Under the pieces are notes generated by a model. That model ran no database searches. It saw only the letters and a program-made list of their open reading frames with translations, and was not told the DNA's origin. DNA of 64,000 bases, from positions 1,776,524 through 1,840,523 of the forward strand of contig NZ_CM000955.1 in the NCBI RefSeq assembly GCF_000159695.1, given 5' to 3'. This document shows, in pieces, positions 48,752 through 57,467 of this stretch (positions within the stretch are counted from its first letter, which is position 1; each line of letters begins with the position of its first letter). The DNA is from Finegoldia magna ATCC 53516. GTDB lineage: Bacteria > Bacillota > Clostridia > Tissierellales > Peptoniphilaceae. Made by a program: the position numbers and the translations under genes.

Positions 48752-49619
48752 CGCTAAGCTCCTTTATTTTTTCCTCAGTTTCCTTAATCCACACAGGAAT
48801 TATACAATCAAAATCATTGTAAATTTTTAATATTCTATCAAATTCTCCTGTCAAATCAACCTCATTTTCTCCATTTAATTTTGGTTCTAGGATGTCCAGT
48901 ATAGTGTATATTGCGAGAATTCTGTAAAATAATCTAGGAATTTTCCCATTAAAATAAGATTTTAATAAGGAATAGTAGAAAATCCTATTTTTCTCATCTA
49001 CTTCGTTAATTTTCCTAAATTCAAAGAAAGAGTCGGCCATATAACTTACATTCTTCGATACAAAATTCAAATTATTATCATCAGCAAAGATAGAGCATAA
49101 ATTATCAAATAAATAAATATTGCTCAACTTTCTAGATTCAATTAAATATCTATTATTTTCAATGTAATCAAAAACAATATAATCCTTATCTCCTCTGAAG
49201 TTAGTCATTGAATAATTGTATATAAGATTATTGATTTTATAGTTAAAAATCTTCGCCCAAGTAGTATCATCGTTGATTTGACTATTTTCGTGAAGTTTTC
49301 TGAGAACTTTTCCTATTTCACTTCCAAGTTGTATTTGTTTTTCAGTAGAGATTTGATCTGTAAGATTTTGAATAAATTTTTTAATCACAAAAGTGTGACC
49401 ATTTTCATATCCACTATCTTCAATCTTTGCAAACTTGTCATTTAATTCATACAACAAATAATTATTTTGTTTGTTGTAGTTCAAAAAAGACTCCAAATCC
49501 CCTTCATATATTTCAACAATATATTTACCAGAATCTGTATTTACAATGTATTTATCCTCTTGTAAATCACAATCGTAAATATCTTTATCTTTAAAAAATT
49601 GTAAATCTTTGATTTCCAT
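48735..49619 (-). CDS. Degenerate aminoglycoside-phosphotransferase-like protein (putative pseudokinase)
   Basis: The 294-aa protein resembles the APH/choline-kinase fold: GHTFVIKKFIQN (beta-strand lysine region) and GSEIGKVLRKLHENSQI are typical. The catalytic loop usually reads HGDxxxxN. Here the corresponding stretch is SNIYLFDNLCSIFADDNN, without the HGD motif. The metal-binding DFG/DF-type segment is replaced by SKNVSYMADSFFEF. Catalysis is therefore doubtful. It overlaps the ModE-type gene by 17 bp. Alternatively it is a diverged fructosamine-kinase-like enzyme. Confidence 0.55.
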   Translation of the reverse strand: MEIKDLQFFKDKDIYDCDLQEDKYIVNTDSGKYIVEIYEGDLESFLNYNKQNNYLLYELNDKFAKIEDSGYENGHTFVIKKFIQNLTDQISTEKQIQLGSEIGKVLRKLHENSQINDDTTWAKIFNYKINNLIYNYSMTNFRGDKDYIVFDYIENNRYLIESRKLSNIYLFDNLCSIFADDNNLNFVSKNVSYMADSFFEFRKINEVDEKNRIFYYSLLKSYFNGKIPRLFYRILAIYTILDILEPKLNGENEVDLTGEFDRILKIYNDFDCIIPVWIKETEEKIKELSDEGKL

Positions 49620-49672
49620 ATAATCACCAATACAATTTTATCATTAAATATCAGAATTTTAAAACAAAAAAT

Positions 49673-51367
49673 TTATTCAGATATTTTCCTTTCAATTTCT
49701 GAAGTTTTTTTCATTTGTAAAATTTCATCTGCGTAAATTTTAGCTTCTTCAAATGAATTGTTAGCGATAACATCCTTGATTTTTGGAATTGACGCTGCTG
49801 GGGCAGAAAATTCATCTAATCCCATACCTAAAAGAAGCTTCGTCGCTTTGGTATCTCCTGCAAATCCTCCACACATTCCAGTCCATTTTCCATGTTTGTG
49901 GCTAACATCGATAACTTTTTTGATAGCTCTTAGAACTGCTGGGTTGTATGTGTTATAAAGGTTTGAAATTTTTTCGTTTCCCCTATCACTTGCCAATATA
50001 TATTGAGTCAAATCATTAGTTCCAATGCTAAAGAAATCAACATATTCTATTAAATCTTCAGCGACAATAACACTAGCTGGAGTTTCAATCATGATACCAA
50101 CCTCGATATTTTCATCGAAATCAATATTTGCATCTTTCAATTCTTTTTTATTATTTTCAATTATTTCGAGAGCTTTTTCCATTTCTTCTACTGAAATAAC
50201 CATAGGAAGCATAATTCTTATTTTTCCAAACGCAGAAGCTCTCAAAATCGCTTTGATTTGAGCATCAAAAACATCGTTCATATCAAAACAAAATCTCAAA
50301 GCTCTCCAACCCAAAAACGGATTATCTTCTTTAGGAAACTTGTAGTAAGGAAGTTCTTTGTCGCCGCCAATATCTAAAGTTCTGATAATTACTGATTTCC
50401 CATCTAAAATTTCGACTACTTTTTTATAAGATTCAAATTGTTCATCTTCAGTTGGAAAATTATCATTATACATATACAAAAATTCTGTTCTAAATAAACC
50501 AACGCCTTCTGCACCAGATTCCAAGCCTTTTTCTAAATCTTCGATGTTTCCGATATTCGTCATAACATCAATATCTCTTCCATCTTTAGTAATAGCTTTG
50601 TTATATCTGTTTTTTTGGAGTCTTGATTTTTCATCATCTAATTCAGATTTTTTCTTTTTGTATTCTAAAAGAGTTTCTTGATCAGGATCTATGATACAGA
50701 TTCCTTTAAATGAATCTATAATAACTGTTTGAGAATCCTTGACGTTTTCGGTAATATCTTTCATACCAACAAGACAAGCAATGCCTAAGGTTTGCGCAAT
50801 AATTGAAGTATGTGCAGTTTTTCCTCCCAAGTCCATCAAAAATCCAACAACATTATCTTTATCAATTATTGATGTTTCGTAAGGAGTTAATTCTTTTGAA
50901 ACCAAGATAGTATTTGGTTCTAATGAGTCGAGTTTTTGGTTTTCAATTCCTTTAATCTTGTACAATAATTGTTGGCCAATATCTTTGTAATCGGATGCTC
51001 TTTCTCTCATGTATTCATTATCCAGTGACTCCATCATAACAACCATTTCATCTATCGTATCTGTTAGTGCTTTGTCGCTTGAATAATGTTCGTTAATTTT
51101 TGAAATCACACTTTCTGATAAAAAAGGATCATCCAACATACTCAAATGAGCTTCTATTACTTGTTTTTGTGTATCATTGTCAACTTTTGTTTCAGATAAT
51201 ATTGTTTTGTAATCATTCAAAGCTTTTTCAAATTTATCAACGTGAAGCTTTATTTCTTCATCGGAAATTTTTTCGGTACTTATTTTAACTTTCTGTTTTT
51301 TCATAAGTTTAACTTTACCAATTGCTATCTGCTCACTTGCAATAATACCTTTTTTAATTAAACTCAT
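49673..51367 (-). CDS. ptsI: PTS enzyme I (phosphoenolpyruvate-protein phosphotransferase)
   Basis: This 564-aa enzyme passes phosphate from PEP to HPr. The active-site histidine is in GGKTAHTSIIAQTLG. The PEP-binding barrel carries GVGLFRTEFLYM, IRTLDIGGDKELPY, and the catalytic CGGFAGDTKAT near the C terminus. Length is normal. It lies downstream of ptsH, separated by a short hairpin. Confidence 0.97.
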   Translation of the reverse strand: MSLIKKGIIASEQIAIGKVKLMKKQKVKISTEKISDEEIKLHVDKFEKALNDYKTILSETKVDNDTQKQVIEAHLSMLDDPFLSESVISKINEHYSSDKALTDTIDEMVVMMESLDNEYMRERASDYKDIGQQLLYKIKGIENQKLDSLEPNTILVSKELTPYETSIIDKDNVVGFLMDLGGKTAHTSIIAQTLGIACLVGMKDITENVKDSQTVIIDSFKGICIIDPDQETLLEYKKKKSELDDEKSRLQKNRYNKAITKDGRDIDVMTNIGNIEDLEKGLESGAEGVGLFRTEFLYMYNDNFPTEDEQFESYKKVVEILDGKSVIIRTLDIGGDKELPYYKFPKEDNPFLGWRALRFCFDMNDVFDAQIKAILRASAFGKIRIMLPMVISVEEMEKALEIIENNKKELKDANIDFDENIEVGIMIETPASVIVAEDLIEYVDFFSIGTNDLTQYILASDRGNEKISNLYNTYNPAVLRAIKKVIDVSHKHGKWTGMCGGFAGDTKATKLLLGMGLDEFSAPAASIPKIKDVIANNSFEEAKIYADEILQMKKTSEIERKISE

Positions 51368-51387
51368 AATACCTCCTCATAAACTAA

Positions 51388-51409
51388 AGCCGCCACAAAA
51401 GTGACGGCT
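51388..51409 (-). terminator. Hairpin between ptsH and ptsI (possible attenuator)
   Basis: AGCCGTCAC and GTGGCGGCT on the minus strand form a 9-bp stem with one G-U pair and loop TTTT. Only TTTAGTTTATG follows, so termination would be weak and would let part of the transcription continue into ptsI. Confidence 0.55.
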
Positions 51410-51426
51410 ATAAATTCTTAATTTAA

Positions 51427-51687
51427 TTAATCTTCCAAATTTTCTATAAATTCAACTAGTTTTTTTAAGTTTTCTTCTTCGTTTTCGCCATCTAATCTAA
51501 CAGTAACTTCAGTATCTTGAGAAATACCTAAAGCCATAACGTTGAAAATAGATTTTGCGTTAGCTGTTTTACCATCTTTAATAAGTTCAACTTTACCATC
51601 AAAATTTTTTACAAATTGTACCAAAGATGCAGCTGGACGAGCATGCAAACCAGTTTCGTTTTTAACTATAACATTTTGTTCTACCAT
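51427..51687 (-). CDS. ptsH: Phosphocarrier HPr
   Basis: This 86-aa PTS phosphocarrier has the phosphorylated histidine at residue 15 in NETGLHARPAASL. The regulatory serine is at residue 46 in ANAKSIFNVMALGI, as used by HPr kinase and CcpA in Firmicutes. Length is normal. A LacI/CcpA-like regulator lies immediately upstream. Confidence 0.97.
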   Translation of the reverse strand: MVEQNVIVKNETGLHARPAASLVQFVKNFDGKVELIKDGKTANAKSIFNVMALGISQDTEVTVRLDGENEEENLKKLVEFIENLED

Positions 51688-51754
51688 AATAATAATCCTC
51701 CTATGACTACTTTATTTATATCCTATTAATTGATTTTTTAAACAGGAAAATATT

Positions 51755-52762
51755 TTAATTGATATCTTTTACGGATTCTCTCTTCATTATTTGAGAACCC
51801 AATATTGCCTTTTCGTTGATAATTTTATTTTCTTTCAAAACCTTTACTAAAGTTCTCATTGATACAGCACCTATGTCATAATAAGGTTCTTGAACTGTAG
51901 TAAGAGTAGGTCTGTAAATACTTGTCATTGGTATATCGCCAAATCCAGATACTGAAATATCATCTGGAACTTTCTTGTTATTATCATAGCAATAATTTAT
52001 AAATCCAATTGCTTGTGCATCTTCACTAAAACTTACGCAAGTTATGTCTTTCGAATCTTTCATTTCGAAAATCTTATCCCCTGCTTCGTAACCATCTTTT
52101 ACTGAAACTCCTTCTGATGAGATTTCAAATTTTTCTAATTTCAAGTCATCACAAGCTTGTCTGTAACCTTTAAGTTTTTCTTGACCAATTTCAGTGTCTT
52201 GATTTTCTTTTACGAATAAAATTTTCTTATGACCTAAATCATAAATATGATTAATCATATTTATCATAGCTTCTTTGTAGTCGATTTGTACTGTGTGCAC
52301 GTCTTTTATATTCCAGAATTTGTCTAATTGAATATAAGGAACAGTTTGATCTTTCAACTTGAATATAACCTCTGGTTCAATGTCTTCAGAAATCAAAATT
52401 ATCCCTTCAACTTGCTTTGTAAACATGAAGTCTATAATTTTCTTTTCTTGTTCCAAATCGCCGTATGTAGACGACAATAGTATATCGTATTTGTACATTC
52501 TTCCAATTTCTTCAGCACCTCTTACAATTTGTGCCATGTATGGAATACCGATATCCTTAACTACTACGCCTATTAAATTGGATCTTTTCATTACTAAAGA
52601 TCTTGCCAATTCGTTTGGTTTGAAGTCAAGTTTTTCAATTGCGTCTAAAACTTTTCTACGTGCTTCTGGACTTACAGGCTTGGAATCATTCATAACTCTA
52701 GATACTGTAGAAATTGAAACTCCAGCAAGTTTTGCTACGTCTTTAATTGTTGGTGATGACAT
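51755..52762 (-). CDS. LacI-family regulator, probably CcpA-like
   Basis: The 335-aa protein has the N-terminal LacI helix-turn-helix (TIKDVAKLAGVSISTVSRVMN) with the hinge helix at PNELARSLVM. A periplasmic-binding-type core follows, and its segment SVSGFGDIPMTSIYRPTLTTVQEP is typical. Its position beside ptsH and ptsI and its general CcpA-like length point to catabolite control. It cannot be told from another LacI member on this evidence. It starts directly after the lipid-kinase gene. Confidence 0.82.
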   Translation of the reverse strand: MSSPTIKDVAKLAGVSISTVSRVMNDSKPVSPEARRKVLDAIEKLDFKPNELARSLVMKRSNLIGVVVKDIGIPYMAQIVRGAEEIGRMYKYDILLSSTYGDLEQEKKIIDFMFTKQVEGIILISEDIEPEVIFKLKDQTVPYIQLDKFWNIKDVHTVQIDYKEAMINMINHIYDLGHKKILFVKENQDTEIGQEKLKGYRQACDDLKLEKFEISSEGVSVKDGYEAGDKIFEMKDSKDITCVSFSEDAQAIGFINYCYDNNKKVPDDISVSGFGDIPMTSIYRPTLTTVQEPYYDIGAVSMRTLVKVLKENKIINEKAILGSQIMKRESVKDIN

Positions 52763-53668
52763 TTAATCGCTCCTTACTAAAATATTTATTGGTTTATTAT
52801 TAATCTCAACTTTCACTGGTAAATTTCCACCATATTCTCCATCCACATCTCCTGGAACTGTTTGATTAGATTCAATGGTTAAAGTATCAGTTTGAAAATA
52901 TAATACATCTTCAGAGTAAATATGCTTTGAACTAAAAGCATCTATTAAAATCTGAGCAACTTCTTTAAGACGGGAATGCTTAATAATCAAAACGTCTAAC
53001 TTTTGATCGTCAATTTTGGCTTGTGGGCAAATATTTTCAAAACCACCTACAGTATTTGAATTCGAAATAATCATAATAGGAGATTTTACTTCCAAATAAT
53101 CATCCTTTGTTTTAATCTTCAATTCCATAGGCTGATTTAATGTGTTAGGAAGTTCTTTCAACCCCTCTACAATATACGCCAGTCTACCAAAAATCGCTTT
53201 TTGAGCTTTATCAGTAACATAACTAACAGACGCTATATTTCCAACTGCAAAAACGTTGATGAAATACCTGTGTGAGTCTTCATTGCTAACTTTTCCGACG
53301 TCACTTTTAATTATTTTCCCAGTTTTAATCATTCTATATAATTTGTAAGGTGTTGATGGCAAGTTTAAGTAAGTTGCGAAATCGTTTACTGTACCTGTGG
53401 AGTAAATCGTAATTGGAATATCGCTTTCGCTGTCGCAAATTCCGTGAACAACTTCGTTAACCGTTCCATCTCCGCCTGAAATAACTATCAAATCCCAATC
53501 ATCAGAAGATGTGTTTAACGCCTCATTGTATGCGTCATTCTTGCCTTTAGTTTTGAAAAGCTGAACGACAAAATTATCCTCAATTAGATAATTAATCAAT
53601 TTTGTTAAATCTCTTGCGTGTGTTTGACTTCCAGATGAAGGATTTGAGATAATTTTTATTCTTTTCAT
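52763..53668 (-). CDS. Diacylglycerol/lipid kinase family protein
   Basis: This 301-aa enzyme of the DAGK catalytic family (DgkB/YegS type) begins KRIKIISNPSSGSQ and carries the signature VISGGDGTVNEVVHGI, plus VDGEYGGNLPV near the C terminus. It phosphorylates a lipid such as diacylglycerol; the exact substrate is unknown. Its stop codon abuts the LacI-type gene start, so the two are probably co-transcribed. Confidence 0.88.
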   Translation of the reverse strand: MKRIKIISNPSSGSQTHARDLTKLINYLIEDNFVVQLFKTKGKNDAYNEALNTSSDDWDLIVISGGDGTVNEVVHGICDSESDIPITIYSTGTVNDFATYLNLPSTPYKLYRMIKTGKIIKSDVGKVSNEDSHRYFINVFAVGNIASVSYVTDKAQKAIFGRLAYIVEGLKELPNTLNQPMELKIKTKDDYLEVKSPIMIISNSNTVGGFENICPQAKIDDQKLDVLIIKHSRLKEVAQILIDAFSSKHIYSEDVLYFQTDTLTIESNQTVPGDVDGEYGGNLPVKVEINNKPINILVRSD

Positions 53669-53781
53669 TCTATCCCATCTTTCCTTAATAGCATACCAAA
53701 AAATTAATTGTTTTTCAATAGGATTTTAACAATTTCTACAATTGTTTTCATAAATTATAAAAAATTTTAAAGATTTACAAT

Positions 53782-53810
53782 AAGCCAATCAGAAATTTTC
53801 CGATTGGCTT
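53782..53810 (-). terminator. Terminator after the DUF948 gene
   Basis: AAGCCAATC and GATTGGCTT flank a longer stem with one G-U pair. On the minus strand only short T runs follow, so it may be a weak or bidirectional terminator. Confidence 0.6.
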
Positions 53811-53826
53811 ATAAAATCTTATTTAA

Positions 53827-54267
53827 TTATCTTTTAGCTAAACTTTTTACGAAATTAATAATATCTCTTGCAGAACCAACATAGTCTGTAGAGTTCAAAA
53901 ATCCGTATTTTATATTAGTTGCAGTATCCGTTACTGATTCAGCAACATAATCTACAGTATTAGATACGTTGCTTGAAACAGATTCTACATGTGATAAAGT
54001 GTTACTTACATTATTTGTAATATTTCTTACATCTGGAGAAACATCGCCTATTAATCTGTCGGCTTTATTAGTTATACCAGTTACATTATCTAGTATTTGT
54101 GGTACTTCGCCAATTGATCTATCGATATCCTTTTTGTTATCAGCTAAAACAGCTTTTACGCTTTTGATTAAGTCTGTAAGTTTGAAGAAAAATACGATTA
54201 AAGCAATTAAGAATCCAGATAAACAAATATATAATATTATTTTAAATATATATAAAGCATCTACCAT
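53827..54267 (-). CDS. DUF948 family membrane protein
   Basis: This 146-aa protein has one N-terminal membrane helix (IILYICLSGFLIALIVFFF) followed by a long helical region of heptad-like repeats: TDLIKSVKAVLAD, IDRSIGEVPQILDNV and NVSNTLSHVESVSSNVSNTV. This is the DUF948 pattern. Function is unknown. It lies 7 bp after the YtxH-like gene, a common Firmicute pairing. Confidence 0.85.
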   Translation of the reverse strand: MVDALYIFKIILYICLSGFLIALIVFFFKLTDLIKSVKAVLADNKKDIDRSIGEVPQILDNVTGITNKADRLIGDVSPDVRNITNNVSNTLSHVESVSSNVSNTVDYVAESVTDTATNIKYGFLNSTDYVGSARDIINFVKSLAKR

Positions 54268-54274
54268 TTCTTAC

Positions 54275-54898
54275 CTACTTTTTGATTTCTTTTTTAACTT
54301 CTTTTGCTTCTTCTTTTGCAGTGTCAGCAGTTTTCTTTGCTTGTTTTTTTCCTTCTTCGACAGTTTTTTCTGCACCGTCTTTTGCTTCTTCTGCTACTTT
54401 TTTAGCTGATTCGCCAACTTTTTCTGCAGATTCTTTTACTTGGTCTTTAGTGTCTTTAACATCTTCTTTGATTTCTTTTCCGTCTTTTTTAACTACTTCT
54501 TTAAGATCTTCGCCAAGAACTCCCAAATCATTTTTTACTTCGTCAAATTGATCAGAAACTCTGTTTAATTCTGTCATTCCTCTATCTTGGAAATCTTGAT
54601 ATTTGTCTTTAACACTGTCTGTTACATTGTCAGCAGTTAATTTTACAGTATCTACTGCATCGTTAAAGTTATTTACTGCTGTTTTCTTTGTTTCTTCTGC
54701 AAATTTTTTGATATCTTTTCTAGTTTCTTCACCTGATTTAGGTGCTAATAATAATCCTGCTGCCAAACCTAATGAAGCACCAATAACTGTACCTAAAGTA
54801 ATTTTAGCTTCGTCTTCATATTTGCGTTTAGCAATTTCCCATTTGATTTGTCTTTCCTTTTCTCTTCTTTTATGTTCTAAATAATCCATTAAACTCAT
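54275..54898 (-). CDS. YtxH-domain stress-like protein
   Basis: This 207-aa protein has a short hydrophobic YtxH segment (LGTVIGASLGLAAGLLLAPKSGEETRKDI). It is followed by about 150 residues of lysine- and glutamate-rich helix with 11-residue-like repeats such as EKVGESAKKVAEEAKDGAEKT. The tail resembles LEA or apolipophorin-like amphipathic sequences. It may coat or stabilise membranes under stress, which is inference. The ATG follows AAGGAGA. Confidence 0.85.
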   Translation of the reverse strand: MSLMDYLEHKRREKERQIKWEIAKRKYEDEAKITLGTVIGASLGLAAGLLLAPKSGEETRKDIKKFAEETKKTAVNNFNDAVDTVKLTADNVTDSVKDKYQDFQDRGMTELNRVSDQFDEVKNDLGVLGEDLKEVVKKDGKEIKEDVKDTKDQVKESAEKVGESAKKVAEEAKDGAEKTVEEGKKQAKKTADTAKEEAKEVKKEIKK

Positions 54899-54988
54899 AA
54901 TAACATCTCCTTAAATAAATTTTCTTATGATTATTGTATACCCTCTAATTTCATATCTCAAACATTATTAGTGAATTATTTATGAAGT

Positions 54989-56233
54989 TTAATCTTTCAG
55001 ATACAATCTAACCCAGGTTTCCCAGCCAACAGTTTGTTTTGGTGATTTCAATAAACCATTTTTCCCTTTGGCAACCATTCTTACAAAATCTTGGTCTTCC
55101 GTTAAATTCTTTCTCCCTTTTTCATTAAACTTATCAGTAGTAAGTCCAGTGTTTTTGTCATTTACAAATACAAGGCAATCATCATCTATTGTTTTTCTGA
55201 TTTCGTAATTCTTCTCACCACTTGTTACATCAAAATCAGGCAATGTTTTATTAATATCTACAATATCCCAATTAATCGCACTATTCTTTGAGAAGAAAGA
55301 TAAATCATAATTTTGTCTCAAAGTTAAATCATTAGATTCTATTAACAAAATTTTCTTTCCTGGAAATGCGTATTCCGAAGCATTTTCTAAGCTCAACTTT
55401 GCATTTTCTGGATTTTCTATCGTTACCTTTATAGGATCAATCAAAATTTTATATCCGTCGTTTTCCTTTACCATTTTTAATGGGTTAGTACTTTTATAAG
55501 ATTTATCCGATTTTAAGTTTGCTTCATCATCTTCTAACCATTTTAATATAGTAGCTTGATACTCAGGGTTAGAATTTATTTCGTTGATAAATTCTTCCGC
55601 ATCTTTGTTTCTGAATGGTACAGATTGATTTGATGATTTTACAATACTCATCATTTGTTCTGAGGATTTAGTTTGAACTGATTGAATGAACTTACCTTTT
55701 ACAGATTCAGCTGTAATAGTCTTTTCAGCTAGATTTTCTTGGAACATAGGTTTTATATATTTAACACCAAATACAATACCAATTAATAAAGCCACACCAA
55801 TAACTGAAAGAATAATTTTCTTAAATATCGATGATTTTTCATCATCCTCATAATCATAATAATCGTAGTAATCATCATAATCTTTGCTTGTTTCTTGGAA
55901 TGCTTTTTCTCTTTCTTTTTTTAATGATTCTGACTCAATATCCACTACATTTAATCTGTCAGTTGTATCTTGATTAGAGCCATTATCTATCTTAGAATAA
56001 TTCTTCTCATTATCAGTCGAACTATCTTCTTCTTTTTTTATAAAACCAAGATCGTGATTTTGAGTTTCGTTTCTAAATTTAGAAGCCTCTAACAAAAAAT
56101 CCTCAAATGTCTTTCCTTCAGAAGAAAAATCATCATCTTTTGAAAAATCATGACCACAAACTCTACAAAATCTATCATCAACGCCAACAAATGAATTACA
56201 ATTTGGGCATTTTTTTAAATTAGAATCTTTCAT
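54989..56233 (-). CDS. Zinc-ribbon membrane protein
   Basis: The 414-aa protein starts with a zinc ribbon (CPNCN, then CRVCG, residues about 9-32), then a long acidic cytoplasmic region and one membrane helix (IILSVIGVALLIGIVFGVKYI, about 135-155). The external part may hold YcdB/TcaA-like domains (AEKTITAESVKGKFIQ, NPLKMVKENDGYKILI). TcaA-like proteins have this layout. The start was set at ATG 56233 behind AGGTGA; an in-frame ATG 8 codons upstream lacks an RBS. No partner gene is evident. Confidence 0.75.
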   Translation of the reverse strand: MKDSNLKKCPNCNSFVGVDDRFCRVCGHDFSKDDDFSSEGKTFEDFLLEASKFRNETQNHDLGFIKKEEDSSTDNEKNYSKIDNGSNQDTTDRLNVVDIESESLKKEREKAFQETSKDYDDYYDYYDYEDDEKSSIFKKIILSVIGVALLIGIVFGVKYIKPMFQENLAEKTITAESVKGKFIQSVQTKSSEQMMSIVKSSNQSVPFRNKDAEEFINEINSNPEYQATILKWLEDDEANLKSDKSYKSTNPLKMVKENDGYKILIDPIKVTIENPENAKLSLENASEYAFPGKKILLIESNDLTLRQNYDLSFFSKNSAINWDIVDINKTLPDFDVTSGEKNYEIRKTIDDDCLVFVNDKNTGLTTDKFNEKGRKNLTEDQDFVRMVAKGKNGLLKSPKQTVGWETWVRLYLKD

Positions 56234-56315
56234 AATATCACTCACCTTATCTATCATATATTATACATTCTCATACTACTTTAGTGAATAGATAATCTCA
56301 AATTAAACACATAAG

Positions 56316-56343
56316 AAAAAAGCATGAGATTTTGTCCCATGCT
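56316..56343 (-). terminator. Terminator of the 6S-like RNA
   Basis: AGCATGGGA and TCTCATGCT on the minus strand form a 9-bp stem with one G-U pair, loop CAAAA, followed by five T residues. Confidence 0.8.
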
Positions 56344-56540
56344 AATAAGCGAAATCGCTTTTATTTACAAAATATCCTCAGAAGACCCTAATCAATTAAT
56401 GACCTTCAGTATGTGAAGGTGGGTTGACTGTCTCAAACATCTGACATCCCTTCAAAGAGGGCTCGTCATCAATTATCGAACGTCCGTCATCCCTTATAGT
56501 GTGTGTCGGTTTAATTTTTCAGGGTGCCTCTTCTGAGGTT
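56316..56540 (-). ncRNA. ssrS: 6S-like non-coding RNA with own promoter and terminator
   Basis: A near-consensus promoter starts transcription near 56540. The RNA begins with CCTCAGAAGA (56538-56529), which pairs perfectly with TCTTCTGAGG (56385-56376). An ACCCT/AGGGT helix and an AUUAA/UUAAU helix follow inside. A central bubble has a small hairpin on its 3' side (ACCUUCA-UGAAGGU), then a terminal helix begins GGGAUGAC/GUCAACCC. This is the layout of 6S RNA. A 9-bp hairpin with five T residues ends it at about 56316. No reading frame of interest is inside. The 6S identity rests on structure, and primary-sequence comparison was not possible here. Confidence 0.6.
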
Positions 56541-56546
56541 AATTTA

Positions 56547-56575
56547 ATTATACTACAACATAAAAGTGTTTTCAA
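56547..56575 (-). promoter_or_regulatory. Promoter of the 6S-like RNA
   Basis: TTGAAA (56575-56570), a 17-bp spacer and TATAAT (56552-56547) form a near-perfect sigma-A promoter. It lies just beyond the stop of the RluA gene and starts transcription near 56540. Confidence 0.8.
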
Positions 56576-56581
56576 GTGAGA

Positions 56582-57403
56582 TTATTTTTTCAAAAAATTA
56601 TTAAATCTTTGAGGAAAATCTGTCGCAATAATATGCTCATTCCCTTTCATATCTACAAAGTCTATTTCATTTGCGTGAAGCATTTGAGAAAATCCTTCAA
56701 TTTTTTCTCCATACAAACTATCTGCTACTATTGGACAGTTAATATATTCCATGCTTACTCTTATTTGATGAGTTCTTCCCGTCAAAAGCTTTAAACTAAC
56801 CAAGGAATAATCCCCGTAACTTTTGATATTTTTCAAAATAGTAACACTTTTTTTACCATTTTCATCAATTTCTGTTTTAATACAATCGCGTATTAAATTT
56901 AATTCTATCTTTTGATTTTTAGGATTTCCTTCTACGATTGCTAAGTATTTTTTCTCAAACGAAGTTTTTTGATAATACGCTTGAGCTATTTTATTTTTAG
57001 CAACCATTACAACTCCTGATGTGTCTTGGTCCAATCTATTGATAAATCTAACTTTTTGATTAATATTTCTTTGCTCAAATAAATAAGACACAAAATTCGC
57101 TAAGCTTTCTTCTCCATCTGTATTCATCGTGAGTTTGTCAGGTTTATTTAATACAAAAATATCATCATCTTCATACAAAACTTCAATGTCTAAGTTTATT
57201 GGTTCGTAATTATTTTCCTCATCTTTAAGATCGATAGTTACTTTGTCACCTGGTTTTAACTTAGAGTTTCTCTTTGCATGTTTTCCATTTATCAAAATGT
57301 CATCTTTGTAAATACTGAGAAATAAATTTTTGGAAATGTGATTTACTTTCAAAAATTCATCTAACCTTATTTTTTTATCTATATCAAAACTAATTTGTTT
57401 CAT
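56582..57403 (-). CDS. RluA-family pseudouridine synthase
   Basis: This 273-aa enzyme begins with an S4-like domain (IRLDEFLKVNHISKNLFL, INGKHAKRNSKLKPGD). A pseudouridine synthase domain follows, whose catalytic aspartate lies in RFINRLDQDTSGVVMVAKN. LLTGRTHQIRVSMEYINCPI is also conserved. The RNA target is not evident, since RluA, RluC and RluD types share these motifs. Its stop lies 7 bp from the 6S promoter. Confidence 0.92.
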   Translation of the reverse strand: MKQISFDIDKKIRLDEFLKVNHISKNLFLSIYKDDILINGKHAKRNSKLKPGDKVTIDLKDEENNYEPINLDIEVLYEDDDIFVLNKPDKLTMNTDGEESLANFVSYLFEQRNINQKVRFINRLDQDTSGVVMVAKNKIAQAYYQKTSFEKKYLAIVEGNPKNQKIELNLIRDCIKTEIDENGKKSVTILKNIKSYGDYSLVSLKLLTGRTHQIRVSMEYINCPIVADSLYGEKIEGFSQMLHANEIDFVDMKGNEHIIATDFPQRFNNFLKK

Positions 57404-57467
57404 TGTTTAAATCTCCAGTTATTTGGTATAATAAAATTATATCAAATATTAGGAGCTTTTAGTATAA

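Noticed and set aside
56347..56360. Separate small RNA hairpin AAGCGA/TCGCTT
   Set aside because: It lies between the 6S-like body and its terminator, so it is more simply part of the same transcript's 3' region.
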